A DNA stretch of 64,000 bases. Source: Kryptolebias marmoratus. Lineage: Eukaryota; Chordata; Actinopteri; Cyprinodontiformes; Rivulidae. The notes beneath the pieces are model-generated. The model saw nothing but the letters and a program-made list of their open reading frames with translations, was not told the DNA's origin and did no database searches. This document shows, piece by piece, positions 1 through 15,969 of this stretch (the first letter of the stretch is position 1; the number at the start of each line of letters is the position of its first letter). The stretch spans positions 11,358,588 through 11,422,587 of the forward strand of contig NC_051433.1 of assembly GCF_001649575.2 (NCBI RefSeq), in the 5' to 3' direction. The translations under genes were made by a program, and so were the position numbers.

Positions 1-3000
1 GGGTGGGGTAGCATTAGTTAGCATCGGTTAGCTAACGTTTTATAATGAGCCTCTAATACGGGAGTTTCTGCAGGGGTGGTGGTGGTGGGGGGTGATAGCT
101 GAGGGTTTTCTTTTTCTTTTTTTTTTTTTTTTTTGCAGAGATTGCCTCCCGTAACTTGCACCCAGTCAGTACAGAAAAAGAAAAAGGTTTAGCGCAATTT
201 TAACGTGAATAAACTGTCCTGGGTGCTGTTTAGATAACTTCAACCAGTCAGGCTGCTGTCACTGGCGGCCCCGTGGAGGTGCTTTCTCGGCCTAAAAATA
301 CGGATCTGTGAACCCGCTGGATAGTTGTGTCATGAGGGAAGGCAGCAGAAGTAAAACAAAAATAAATAAATACAATGTACGCCAACTTCACTGTGTTTGT
401 TTAAATGTGTAGCGTGCCGTTCTGAGACGTGAAAGATGTTGCACACTCGCTGGGCTGGAACAATAAAAAGTCCCGTAAAACAACATTTTACCGTCAAAAT
501 ATCTGTAGGTGACGGAAACAGATAATCTGCCACTAAGAGTCCACTCTCATGTCGGCTGTGTTGCAAATTAATCTATATATTTGTATATAAACACCTACAG
601 GATATGTAAAGCCTTACTCTTGTGGGTGCGTTAACACCCCTTTTTTTAAAAAACAAGCCTAATAATACTTTAGCCTCGCTGCAACAATGCATAGTTTTTA
701 TTCACTTTTTAATTTTTACTAAACGTATAGGCTTTTGCCTGCAATACAGTGGGTTGGGTATGAAAACATCTCAGGCTCTGTCACTGCATTTGTTGCTTAC
801 TGAAGTGAAACAGGCCATTACCGCCCGACCTTGCAGGGTTTTTTTCCTGTTTGTTTGTTTGTTTGTTTCAGTTTACAAGATTAAAAACAACCTGACAAGC
901 AAAACACGCGGACAGGCCGTTAATTAGATCAGGCCGGGAAGCGTAGCGTTTTAACCAGATTGTCGGTGTGGAAGTAAGTGGATTTGTGCAGGCCGGTAAA
1001 CAAGCAGGTTTTCAGGGTTTATCCGGTGCTCGCCGAGCTAACTAACTAGCGCCTCGGCGTAATTGCGGAAGAGCGGCGGAGCCTTCCCTGAAGTGGCCGC
1101 GGTTTCGTTGTTTTACATGGGGCGAACGAAGCTGTTTGCCTGGTTCGACCGATCACCCTCTCTTTTTTTCTTTATTATCCCCCCCCCCCTTTTCATCTAC
1201 GAAACATCGACGCACAATCAGGAACGGAGCGGTGTGCAGTTTCCGCACCGAATAGCAGCTCTGCCCTGCCTACAGGCCTCGTCGTCGGGGCTGTTAGCAT
1301 GTCGGCTAACTAGCAGACAGCAGTCTGCAAGATGGCGTTTAGCTGCATCCTCTCAGATTTCCATCAGTCGCTGCTCTGTGCACTTTGATTAAAACACACA
1401 CAGTCCACCCCTCAGTTAGCCTTCCCGCACTACTACATACAATTGCCACAAAAAAATAAAAATGCCCGTCTTGAAATGGCACCTTTTGGTTATTCTGTCC
1501 CAACTAAGAGGAACAACAAACTGAAAGGATTATCTAACAGACATGTAAATGCAATGCAAATGATCTGATTTGTTTCTAACAGTGTTGTAGGCAAACCACA
1601 CTGCTGCACACAGCTTCTACACCTCAGTGCTGGATAAATACAAGCACAGCAAACTTAATAAATATATCTCGTTTTCACATCTGTGACAAAAAACGTCCTT
1701 GTTACTCCTGATTGTACCAGCTCCTATTAATATATACATATATATTCGATTACTTTCAGTTGTCCATGAGTTTCGAAGATTGCAGATTTGCTTTTTTTTT
1801 AGTTTGTAAGAAGAAGAGGAGTCCAGAATCTGGTCATACAGGAGAGCTGAGCAGTGGTTATTAGCAGCAGCTGGAAATCCGGGCACTTTCACAAAGCAAG
1901 TGCCTGGATTTGTTGTTTTGTGTATAAAAGAACTGAGATTAGATTCATCCTTTTATAATTCTGAAAACATATTCTTAATGCCTACTCTGGCTTTGCTACT
2001 ATTTACGTTAGTGGACATGGATAGGATTAGAGACTCATCGACTGCAGATTTCAGCTTTTAGGATTATGGAGTTGCTCAGTGATATTGCTGGTTATGTGCT
2101 TTTTTTTTTTCTTTCTGTGATCCAGCTTTAGACCTGTGAAACGTTGCATTATCAGAGTTTTAACAGTGCCGATAATCCAGCGGGTCCCTTGTGAGCAGAT
2201 GTTGATATGTGCGCGCCGCAAGATATTTTAGTTTTCTGAACTGGCTGAAAATAAAGGGGACACCCTGGGTAGTAGAAGACCTGTGTACCCTTTAAGGGAT
2301 TCGAAAACGGCTACAGAGCTGCGACTCCAAGCTGTTTGCCACTGCTCATTGTTTATCGTGCAGTCAGCTGACCCTGATCAGGCGCTTGGAAAGGAGAAGT
2401 GATGAGAGAGAGGAACTACTTAACTGTAGGCATCCACAGTCCTCAGTGGGAAGTTTTAGAGTTTTCTGAAATTTGGTGAGTCCTAAATTCAAAACTCTTC
2501 ATTTTGAGCATAACTTCAGACCGTCCTGAGTTAATATCGGCCGTTGACATTTGAGCCATGCAAATCATCGAAGAGCATTATAAAGATTAATCACCTTCCA
2601 GTCATTTATGCAGCCGAGAGAGAAAAAAAACAGGCAGGTTTACGCAAAACAGTAACAATCGAGAGTTGCAACGGAAAGCTTCATGATTTATACATGATTT
2701 ATAATCCCAAAGCATTTTTTTCCCAATATAAATATCACACTTTAAACCCGTATCAGACCTAAACAAAGGAGCTTTTTTACGTTTCTAACCACTGAAAACA
2801 CTGCATGTGAGGACAGAAAACATGAGACCTGTGCTGCAGAATGAGTGGGAACGAGTTAAGGCCGCTGAGCAAAATAAAAAAAAATATTGATTTTTTTTTT
2901 TTTGCTGTAATTGACATTTGCTTAAAAATGAGTCCACAAAGACACCATCTAGTGATCCCAGTAACTAAAATAGTATATAAGCTTCCTAATCTACCTTTTA

Positions 3001-3631
3001 AATCAGAACTGTCTAATATTCATGTCTTCAGAAATAATCCTTTGTTTTAAAACCATTATAATTTTCTTTTAATTTGACTATTTTTTCTCTCTCTGCTGGC
3101 TGCCGTAGCACCAGGAAATCTTTCGTATAATGTTTGGTGTCATTGGGAAGTTTTCCCTTTTTTAAATATACGACTGGAGTTCCCGATGACTTCACTCCGC
3201 ACTAATAAAAATCGAGTTTTTAAATTATCACTCTCATAAACAAAACTAGCTTGTTGCCAGGCCGGGTGATAAATCGACAAATTTCAACAAACTACGTTGA
3301 AGCTCTAATAATTCAATATGGAAATATTCCTCATTGCATTTATTTTTCTCACACTATTGAAGCATTGGTACAGCGAATGAGCTAAAAATAGAACTCGGCA
3401 AAGTTGATTTAACTTGATTGAAAATTTCAAAATAAAGTTAGAAATCCTGTTTTCAGATGTTGTCTGCTTTCAGAGGTCCTCAAGGTGAAGATGGCATTGT
3501 AAACACATTCCATGACACGTTTATAAGATTAATGAACGTAAGAAGATAATCTGCGTTAGAAAGGTCAACCCATCAGCAAATCTAAAAGGTGATGTAGTCC
3601 GGTGAAGAAGACCGGCGGTCTTGTCCCGCAG
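1..3631. other. Upstream flank of gnb1, no coding gene seen
   Basis: No reading frame here resembles a protein. The sequence is AT-rich with homopolymer runs, except for a more CpG-rich patch at about 1015-1350. That patch would suit the gnb1 promoter and first noncoding exon because it is the only such patch upstream of the gnb1 start codon. This is inference; no transcription start can be fixed from the sequence. Confidence 0.5.
1015..1350 (+). promoter_or_regulatory. Candidate gnb1 promoter, CpG-rich patch
   Basis: A CpG- and GC-rich island in an otherwise AT-rich flank, about 3.7 kb upstream of the gnb1 start codon. Vertebrate GNB1 has noncoding first exons far upstream, so the position fits. 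The assignment rests on composition and position only. Confidence 0.3.
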
Positions 3632-3669
3632 CCTTCAGTTTCAAAGGTGTACTGACTGAAATACACCAG
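3632..3669 (+). other. Candidate gnb1 5' noncoding exon
   Basis: A 38-base segment lies between an acceptor-like TTGTCCCGCAG and a strong donor CAG|GTAAGG at 3670. It contains no start codon in a useful frame, so it could only be 5' UTR. Not confirmed by anything else. Confidence 0.2.
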
Positions 3670-5049
3670 GTAAGGTAACGGGGAAGGCTAAATGAATGGT
3701 CTGTTGCTTTTTAGAGCTTTAAACAATTCTGTATTTAATGTGTTTCATTAGCTCCAGAGTTTATTAGGTAATTTAAGAACTTATTTTTTCATATTGGTAT
3801 TGTCAAAATTTACTTTGTCAGACGCAAAGAAGTCCGATCTTACAGTTTATTTCTGGGTCATTCAGTTGGTTAAATTTTCAGTTCTTTTTACAGACATTCT
3901 TAATTTGTTAACTATCCCAGCTTTTGCATTTGGACATAGTTGTATGTTTGAGCCTTTTTGATTTGTTTTAGAAAGTAGATTTTCTCATTGTAGTTTGGGC
4001 AACAAAACTCTTTTTCTCTATAATTTTAAACACAGAGACTGCAGATACAGATGTGTTCCCAAATTGAGGTTTTTTTTTTATATACTCTTTAATAATTATT
4101 ACATGGATGTGAGAACCAGGTTATATCACATTATAACTAGTCTTCAACAGATCAGTAACCATGTTATTGCAACAATTAACAGTATTTAAATTTGATCACA
4201 TCTATGCTCGTGATTAATTACCACCGCAGTGTCTTTATTAAAAATAATGTTTCATGGCTTTAAATTATTAAACTCTACTGTTTATTCTGTTAATTCAACA
4301 CGTCCAGGAAAGCTTGTCATATTTGCAGTTAATACATGCTTTTAAAATTTGAAGATTTAACTAATTTGTATATTTTTATTTAGTTTTTCTTTAAAGTGAA
4401 ATCTCTTTTTAGTGAAGCCCTCTCCTGCAGACCAGTTTAAGTTAATCTCTAATGTTATAATAAACGTAACCAAAGTCGTTTTTCTAATAAAAAAACATGT
4501 TCTGTGTAAAACAAAGTGTGTTTTTTTTGCTTTGATAGCAGTGAGATGTGTTAGTTTTAGGTGGTAATCCATTATCACGACTTGAATTTAAATATATTTT
4601 TATTAGATGAACTTTGTGAGGGCCTCGGGGATCTGTATTAATATAAGTGGCTTATTGATCACTTGGCAAAAAATTCTGAGTACCCCGGGGATTGAGGTCA
4701 ACGGGATAATGACTGCTTTTTGGATCACTGGAAAGTCATGCCTTAACAGGATTTGTCTGGCAATCTGAATTGTGTGTCAGGACACACTGACATTGGGGTG
4801 TGAATGTAATATTGCACAATGAGATGTACATTATCCATTTTTGTATTTAGGTATTTTTTTAAGTTTACTATTAAAATGAAGGAGTACTTCATGTTACAGT
4901 TACGCTCGTCTGAACTCACCTAAAATACAATGTGTTGCAAATTAAGATTTGTGTGAAAGCGTGCTTTTAGTTTTATCACTTTTATCTGCTTGCGTTTCAG
5001 ATCAAGTGCCCTGGTAGCTGGAGAAAGGTAATTAAAAAAGAAGAATAAA

Positions 5050-8111
<3,062 letters not shown>

Positions 8112-10143
8112 AGCCTGTAGGTTCTTTTGTTGTTGTTGTTGTTGTATTTAGTGAGCTCTCTTAAGAGTCCAAACGACCAAAGGTTTGGGCTCCTAGATAA
8201 TTTTCTGTTTTATCTCTGTCCTAGTATGTTTTAAAATTACTTTCATAAAAAAAAAAAAAAAAACGCCCTGTGAGCTGGCCAGCAGAAACCCCTCCATCAA
8301 ATTTAATTCTTCAAATCTTAAAGTGGTTTTTCTTTTTTTTTCCTTTTTTTTTTTTTTTCCTTTCCCAGATGTTCTTATAACTCCAAAGTTGACTGGAAGA
8401 CCATTACAACTTGAGAATGTTCACAGCATCTTCTTCAACACTGTTTAAACTGACTTGGACACCACAAAAAAAAAAAATACAAACAAAACAAACAAACAAA
8501 CAAAAAAAAACCGAAGGGAAACCAATGCCTTTCCTACACAAAGAAGAGCACAATTGTTTATCACCTAGTTAAGAAAGGATCTCCTGTGGTCTCAAATCAG
8601 AAACTTGTGCATTCCTTCTCGGACCATTTATGTTACCTTGAAAGAGAAAAACAACACTATCATCCCATGCAAATGTGTGCGTCTTGAAAGCAAATGTTGG
8701 AGTGTAATTGTACAAATTATTTAACTTTTTTTTTCTTTTTTTTAAAGATTTCTATTCTGATGGTTTGTTATTCTTGATGGCTTTCTCTTTTGTCATATTA
8801 CTTTAGTGGTTTTAGATATGTTCGAATTACAGCTTGTCCTTGTAATCCAGGTAAATCATAGAAGATGAGAAAAACACGCAGAAGTAAAAGCTTGGATCAT
8901 ATTACACGAGCAGCTTTTGAAATGTCCATAATGTATTTATATTCTAGCTGTTTTTGTTCCATCACAGCTTTTTGCACATGAAGCTTTGCCTCTCAACTAA
9001 TACTATGTTAACTAACCAAGCACATGCTATAAGTTATGAATGCTCATTCCAGTTAAAAAAAAATGGAGTTATGAGGAAAATTATCCAGTTTAACCCCCTT
9101 AATTCTTGTATATGCCTTTTGGCAGGATAGGGTGGGATAGTGAGGTAGTTGCCAAGTTAAAAAAAAAAAAAAAAAAAAAGGCATGGCTTGAATTTATTAT
9201 AAAGAAGGGGGTTGTGTTTCGTATCCACTTAGAGTGAAACACCTCATTTAACTAAATACACACTTCCTTTGCTTGGGACTGCAGTTACAACTCTGTGAAT
9301 GAAATGTACAAATCAATGTCTGAAAATAATGAGCTGATGTTTTAAGTTAAGACACTTAATTTTGTCTGCCATGAGTTTAATTTAGATGTGCATGCTGTAG
9401 ACTTGCTTTCAATGGTGCAAAAATTTCTAGATTTTTTTTTTTTTAAATTTTTGTTTGTTTTTGTTACCAAAAAAAAAAGGAGAGTAACCTATTGATTGAA
9501 CTTAATAGAAGCCATTTTTTGGCTCAAACTCGGCATACATCATGTACTAATACTGGTAATGCTATGCACCAGAGCGAGCAAGAATGATGAAAGACTTAAT
9601 ATTAACTTCATACTTAGTGTAAATTACGCTTACCAGTTCTATTGATGCCAATTTTTGTAATAATTATAACAATCATTGTAAGAATTCTATCCTTGACAAA
9701 TCCTTCTCTCTCCTTCCAATCTTCACTCTCAATGGAACAAAAACTGTCCTCACATACTGTCCATACAAAAACTTTTGTATATTTTTTTAATTTTTTTTTG
9801 GTCTTAAATTGAAAATCAGAGCATCTGGATGACAGCATTTCACTGTATACAGAAGCACTTTTGTTAAGGTTGTGAGATATTTTCACTTTTTTTTTTTCCT
9901 TTCTTTCTTTTCTGCAATGATGTACAATAAATGTGACGTAATCGTGTGTGGCCACAAGTGAAAATGCAATTCAACTGAGATGGACTCCCTTTTCTCTTTC
10001 CATTAATATTATAGAGCTCTGCACCCTTATGTACCTTTCCACTTTTTGTATTTCATTTCAGTCTGTTGGTGTTCCACGGTGAGCTGGATGCAAGATAGAT
10101 ACTGTACTAAATTGTACTGTTATTGATTGAAAAATGTAATAAA
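8112..10143 (+). other. gnb1: gnb1 3' UTR
   Basis: About 2 kb of AT-rich, homopolymer-rich sequence follows the TGA, with no competing gene. A donor-like GTAGGT at 8117 and a T-rich acceptor TTTCCCAG ending at 8368 suggest a 3' UTR intron just after the stop; I recall a similar arrangement in mammalian GNB1. The likely end is the AATAAA at 10138-10143. Confidence 0.6.
10138..10143 (+). terminator. gnb1: gnb1 polyadenylation signal
   Basis: AATAAA about 2 kb after the stop codon. It is the last good signal before the tardbp promoter region. Confidence 0.55.
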
Positions 10144-11582
10144 AAGCTGTTTGAGATCCCTTTTGGTTGCGTTGAATCAAAAAGTGCTTGATGTTCGTCC
10201 TGTTTTAAGGTCTTTTGTGGTTTAAACCCAGCTTAATTTAATGTTTTTTCTTCATTTTTAATACTGGCAAATAGCTGCAAGTTAGCAGTTAGGTTTAGGG
10301 CATCAAAAATGGAAACACATTTAGTTTTTGTCTTCATTTTTATCCATTCTGGATAAATTATTATAATGATTTATTCGTAATTTAAAAAATCTGATTCAAA
10401 ATTTAGCTTTTTATTTAAAATGCTTGGAAAAAAATTTAATTCTTATAGATAAGTTATTTGATGCGTGAAAAGATAAGTTCTAATACCTTTTTAGAAAGTT
10501 TGCATTACAGAATTTCTGTCAGTGTATAAATGCTGTATTGTAAAAGTAGTTGCATTCTAAAAAAGACAGTTTCAAATAATATGGTTTATAATTTCTTTGA
10601 GCAGAAACACTAGTTTAAAATGAAATAAAACATACTTTATTCAAACTTAATCTTTAAAACTTGAATATAGTATGGAATCAAACTATAAAAAGAGCTCTAA
10701 GCATTACTGAATCAAAATTGTTCATCTCGGAGTACAAAAGGGAGGATTAAGCTTGTAAAATAATAAAGTTGTGTTTATTTATTTTGAAAATTAAAATTAG
10801 CATTTTTATGGACTGAATGCTTTTGCTTAGTCGGACAAAACAACTAAAAAGCTCAAAATATCAAAACTATGCGATGTCAAAACATGTAAATCTAATTTTA
10901 AACATGTTATTTTGAAGTTTTAAAGTTTGTGCGCCACCATCTTTGTCCCCCAACAACCGGAAGTTGTTTTAGAGGATGAAGTAAACCTGGCCTGGTCGAC
11001 TCGCGTAAAACCGAGGGGGGGGGGTTAAAAAAAACAAAATGAGGTTTACATTACAGTTTCCTTAATCGCGATGATTTGTATACCTTAACACAATTACATC
11101 AATGTGTCTTTGTTAGTACGGTAGATTGTTCCCGACGACTTATCAATTTTGTTTGTATTCATGATACAATTTTCAACCATTAAAACCCCTCTGGGATGAT
11201 CTCGTCCTAACAAATGACGTAGTTCCTTCTTCGCTTAGAGGCCATTTTGGAAGGCCTCGCATGTTTTGCCTCGTGGAAAAAAAACCAAACCAAGACAAAT
11301 TTCTTATTTTGCAAGTGGGAGAAGTCGTGCCCTTTTGCTTTGTTTATTGAACTTATTTATGTTTTGTAAATTACGTTTGAGGGGATTGTCTTAGTGGGGT
11401 TTGTTACCGGAGGGGGAGAATCGTTCGCGGTTGTGCCACATCGGGGTTGTCCTCCGGTGTTGACGACACAGATCACCGTCCCAGCGAACAAAGAAACGGG
11501 AGGGCAGAGAGAGCGCGCGCTAACTGCAGTGCTGCTTCGGAAAAGAAAAGGAAAATAAAAAAAGTTTGAATTTCGGGAGAGA
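10144..11582. other. gnb1-tardbp intergenic region and tardbp 5' region
   Basis: AT-rich filler to about 10920, then a more balanced tract leading to the tardbp start codon. I see no protein-coding frame. The segment from 10930 onward carries promoter-type motifs described separately. Confidence 0.6.
10931..10964 (+). promoter_or_regulatory. tardbp: Candidate tardbp core promoter (YY1- and ETS-type sites)
   Basis: GCGCCACCATCTTT at 10931-10944 is a YY1-type site read on the minus strand. ACCGGAAGT at 10956-10964 is a textbook ETS site. The pair is typical of TATA-less housekeeping promoters, about 620 bases upstream of the tardbp start codon. A second ATGG-type YY1 core lies near 11240. Function is inferred. 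Confidence 0.4.
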
Positions 11583-13988
11583 ATGGCCGAGGGGTACATT
11601 CGAGTCGCGGAGGAAGAGAACGAGGAGCCCATGGAGATCCCGTCCGAGGACGACGGCACGGTTCTGCTGTCGACCGTGGCGGCGCAGTTCCCGGGCGCGT
11701 GCGGCCTGCGCTTCCGGAGCCCCGTGTCCCAGTGCATGCGGGGCGTGCGGCTCGTGGAGGGGATCCTGCACGCGCCGGAGAACGGCTGGGGGAACGTCGT
11801 GTATGTGGTGAACTATCCGAAAGGTAGGGGTGGAAACTCTGCAGCACTTCACCCAGTCTGTGTGTGTGGTGTGTGAGAGGGTGGAATCCTATTTATAATT
11901 CATACTGTAGTTTCTGCACTGCCTCAAAAGTATAAAAACAAACAAACTCCTGTGTCTTAATTCCTTTTCAAATATGAATAATAACATTCCTACTTGCATT
12001 TCAGTGCAACTGAGCTTGAATTAAAAAAATGTTTATTATATTTAAAAAGCCTTTAAAAATGTAAATTTTAACATTTCCTTACAAGATTTGTAGAACTTAA
12101 TTCACTTCTTTCTACCTACTGTCATTTAGATATCTAATTACACTGCTGTTGGGTTGGATTTACCTTTAACTAGACTTATTATAAGTTTCTTATGACAATA
12201 TCATAAGTTCAAATTTGTTTCTGTGCATATTCAATTAAACTCATTTGTCATTTCAGATCTATATACATGTTTATTTGCCAATTCTATGTAAGGATCTTGT
12301 GTACCATTATATGATAAATTGTCTTAAATTGTAAATAAATTGTAGATAAATTGTTAGTTAAGACCATTCATAAAATGAGCAGCTCAAGATTTTTTTGTCC
12401 ATCTAAAACCATAAGTTATAAAATGCCTTCTGATTGTTTTGCAGATCATGATTCTGATTTGACTTCATAATTTCTATGATGACCAAATAATGATATAAAT
12501 ACATTTATAAAATGTCATCTCACCCTTATAGGTTACGCTATTGTTTCTAAAAGTTATCATAGAGTGACATAATTTTTGTCTTTTCAGAATATCTTAATAA
12601 ATATTTGACAGCCTGGGCAGTATTTCAGTTCACTCTTATGAACAAATCAGATATCTCATTATCAGTATACTGAAGATTAGATGTTAGCCAAGGTTTTGGT
12701 GACAGTTTAAGGTGCTAATTCTGTTGTTTTCATTTTAGACAACAAAAGGAAAATGGATGAAATTGACGCTTCGTCTGCTGTGAAGATGAAGAGGGGCGAC
12801 ATGAAGACGTCGGACCTGATCGTGTTGGGCCTTCCATGGAAAACCACTGAGCAGGACCTGAAGGACTACTTCAGCACGTTTGGGGAAGTCATCATGGTCC
12901 AGGTACCACCGGGGACAGTTTTCATTAAAAGCCATGCACACGTCTGATTTGTTTTGCGTCTGTGTTTACCAAGTTTGTTCCCTCAGGTGAAACGAGACGC
13001 CAAGAGTGGGAACTCTAAAGGGTTTGGCTTTGTGAGGTTCACAGAATACGAGGCTCAAGAAAAGGTGATCTCCCAGCGTCATATGATTGACGGAAGATGG
13101 TGCGACTGCAAGCTCCCTAACTCGAAGGTGAATATGGTAATGTCCATGCGTATACCCACACATTGTGGATAGGTGTCCTGTCATAACTCACTTTACCATG
13201 TAATATTTTCCTGATTTTTTTTTTTTTTTTTAATTCACAGCAAGGGCCAGATGAGCCACTGAGGAGCCGGAAAGTGTTTGTGGGGCGTTGCACAGAAGAC
13301 ATGACCACAGATGACCTGCGGCAGTTCTTTATGCAGTACGGCGAGGTCACAGACGTCTTCATCCCCAAGCCATTCCGTGCTTTCGCTTTTGTTACATTTG
13401 CAGACGATCAGGTAAAGTGTGAAAAGCGTAGCAGTAGATTCGTATTTTAGCATTGCCCATCCCCTCGATAACCAAATTGATGTCGTGTCTCCGCAGGTTG
13501 CCCAGTCTCTCTGTGGAGAGGACCTTATTATCAAAGGAGTCAGTGTTCACATCTCAAACGCTGAGCCCAAACATGGAAATAGGCAGTACGATCGCACGGC
13601 GCGGTTCGGAAATGGCTTCGGGGCTCAGGCGTTCGGCGGCAGCCGCAGCGGGTTGGGGAGCAGCGCCAACAGTAATCTGGCGAATTTCGGCTCCTTCAGT
13701 CTGAACCCCGCCATGATGGCTGCTGCTCAGGCTGCGCTGCAGAGTAGTTGGGGCATGATGGGAATGCTGGCGAGCCAGCAGCAGACGTCCACCTCAGGCA
13801 GCACCTCTAGCGGGACGAGCTCTAGCAGGGACCAGAGTCAGTCTTTCAGTGCAGGCAACAGCAACTACGGCACCAGCTCGGCCAGTCTGGGCTGGGGCAC
13901 AGGGTCAAACTCTACAACCGGCGGTAGTGGGTTTAGCTCGGGTTTTGGGTCCAGCATGGAGTCAAAGTCATCTGGGTGGGGTATGTAA
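11583..13988 (+). CDS. tardbp: TAR DNA-binding protein 43 (TDP-43)
   Basis: A nuclear RNA-binding protein that binds UG-rich RNA, represses cryptic exons and controls its own mRNA. Exons are 11583-11823, 12739-12902, 12987-13127, 13241-13411 and 13497-13988, totalling 402 aa (human 414). Visible parts are the oligomerising N-terminal domain (residues 1-78); a bipartite NLS at 83-99 beginning [11 protein letters not shown]1 (about 105-176) with RNP2 LIVLGL and RNP1 [11 protein letters not shown]2 (about 191-260) with KVFVGR and RAFAFVTF; and a Gly/Ser/Asn-rich tail from about 264. The tail holds the conserved helix [19 protein letters not shown] and the end SKSSGWGM. The tail is richer in Ser/Thr and poorer in Gly than the human one. 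The stop codon lies inside a GTAAGT donor-like sequence. Teleosts have two copies (tardbp and a tardbp-like gene); which one this is remains open. Confidence 0.97.
11824..12738 (+). other. tardbp: tardbp intron 1
   Basis: A 915-base AT-rich intron bounded by GTAGGG and CATTTTAG. No feature seen inside. Confidence 0.8.
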
Positions 13989-15165
13989 GTTAAATGTTTC
14001 TATGGGTAAGTATTGCGAGAGAGATGAGTCTTTTCAAAAAAATTTATTTCTGGTGTTAATGCGTGTTTGAAAACTTAACACTTTTGTGGAAGATGTTTTG
14101 TACATTTGGAGAAAACAAATGCTAAAGATTTAATTTAGGAAGCGTTGAAGTGAGTTGTTTACCAGGATCTTTGACTAAAGTGCTATTTTTGATGTTTGTT
14201 TGTATCCATTTCAACTGGATTCTCTAATGCATGTATTGTGAAATGTGATGCCCATTTTTGAAAAGAAGAGAGAGAAAAAAATGCATGAATGTTTGCGGTT
14301 CACCATTATCCGGCACTGTCATCGGTCTAAAAGGCAATCTTGCATTGGAAAGAATCTGGTTGAAACCTAAATGTTTTAAGTGCAACTTTATTTGCAGTCA
14401 AGTTCTGTGGAAAAGCCTTCATTGAAATCTCTTCTGCAGTTCACCTCTCTTCCATTTCCCTGCGAGGAATCTCCTCTTTGGCAGCATTCTCGGGGTGATC
14501 TCGCTATCATTCTCCCTCTTCCCACCTGTAAATGCAATGCCACCAAAGAACGGCTTCACTCCGCATGTTCTGAGAGACGGTGGGTGTTTTCACTTTTATC
14601 CACTTTTAAATGGAAAGAACTGCGCAACTGACATTTTAAGAACTGATGAGTGCGATTGCGGATGGCTTGTTGGCGAAGAGTGAAGCGGTGAGTGAGCGAA
14701 CGGAGAGACGGGTGGAGCGGGGACTGGTTGTGCGGTGAAAGAGCCCGAATCTGACTGCTTTCTGAGTGTGTGAGTGGAAGCTGCAGATGCTACGAGCGCC
14801 TCCCCTAACATGGACATTCTTTAATTAGTACTTCAAGAAATTTTTTTTTAATCTCTGCAAGTTTTTTTCCTTACTCTTGAGTATGTCTGTCAAAAAAAAT
14901 GTAGTGCTGAATTCTTGTATTTGCTTATATTATCTGATTTGAATGCTGTATGGTGTGTGCTTTCATGTTCTTGAACTGATCTGTAAGTGTGGACTTGATG
15001 TGGGTGACACCTGCTGAAGACTCTGGGGGACGCGAGTGATGGAAGTGTGCGAACGTGGAGTGGTGTGTCCAATGGCTCCCAGTAGCTCTTTTTGTTGTTT
15101 GTGAGGTGTTTTAAAAAGAAAACAAGACAAAAAAACATGTCAAATGAAGGGAGTTCTCTAATAAA
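13989..15165 (+). other. tardbp: tardbp 3' UTR
   Basis: About 1.2 kb without a coding frame, ending at AATAAA (15160-15165). It contains GU-rich tracts near 14757-14777, 14945-14960 and 15056-15068. TDP-43 is known to bind UG repeats in its own 3' UTR for autoregulation, so these are candidate sites. Confidence 0.6.
15160..15165 (+). terminator. tardbp: tardbp polyadenylation signal
   Basis: AATAAA followed by a T/G-rich stretch, at a sensible distance from the stop codon. Confidence 0.5.
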
Positions 15166-15725
15166 GTTCATTTGAATAGTTAACATAGATGATGCTGCTT
15201 GAGTCAGTTTGTCGAATCAAAAACATCTAATTCGATTCACATATCTAGGGACCTTGGGCTCTGCTGGTCGAGGTCTCCGTTTGAACCCTGACTGAAGTCT
15301 GTTCTGAAGGAAGAAGATGGAAGTTCCAACACTTTCAGTGTGTGTGGCCTTCTCAGACATGGGGTAGTACCTGTTTTTTTTTTTTGCTGTTTTTGATGGC
15401 TTTAGAGTGAATTCTCTAATAACCATCAGCTTCTGTGGTTAGCGGTAAGTTCCTGGCAGATATCTCAGTTTCAACCTTAGACAGATTAATTGAGTAATGT
15501 GGCTTTTTCCCCCTAAATTGTCGTGTGTCGCCTTCTTACTAATAGGGAAAAAGAAAAGTGTTTCATTGCTAGAATTAGTTTTGTTTTTTGGGTAGTTTGC
15601 TTGAAATTCCTGAGCCCCCAAATTTTACAGGTAACTTTGCAACTCAAAGCACTCACATGAATATAAAATGTACTCAGTTACGCTGCTGTTACGAGCCTTA
15701 AAACACAAACTTTAATGCATTAGTG

Positions 15726-15898
15726 TCCAATCCTGGTCCTGGAGGGCCACTGTCCTGCATGTTTTAGATGTTTCTCTGTTTTGACCCGCCTGACATGAAT
15801 GTCTGAGTGATTACCAGGTTTCTGCAGAACTCGAAGACCTCCTGAAGAGTGAGGAAACATCTAAAACACAGGACGGCGGTCCTCCAGGACCAGGACTG
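15726..15898. mobile_element. MITE-like element with long imperfect inverted repeats
   Basis: The left arm starting TCCTGGTCCTGGAGGGCC pairs with the reverse complement of the right arm ending GGTCCTCCAGGACCAGGA. Both arms continue through TCCTG(C/T)(A/G)TGTTTTAGATGTTTC for about 45 bases. The roughly 80-base centre has no coding capacity. This fits a short non-autonomous DNA transposon of a type common in fish genomes. Confidence 0.65.
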
Positions 15899-15963
15899 TG
15901 TCAGCTCATACAGGGTCACTTTAACAGATAGCATTAGCAGGTCCAAGGCATACATACAATGTT

Positions 15964-15969
15964 TTTATT
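15964..15969 (-). terminator. cenps: cenps polyadenylation signal candidate
   Basis: TTTATT on the plus strand reads AATAAA on the minus strand, about 160 bases past the cenps stop codon. Confidence 0.4.

Noticed and set aside
11357..11852. Minus-strand frames opposite tardbp exon 1
   Set aside because: Shadows of the GC-rich first exon; Arg/Pro/Ser-rich and without homology.
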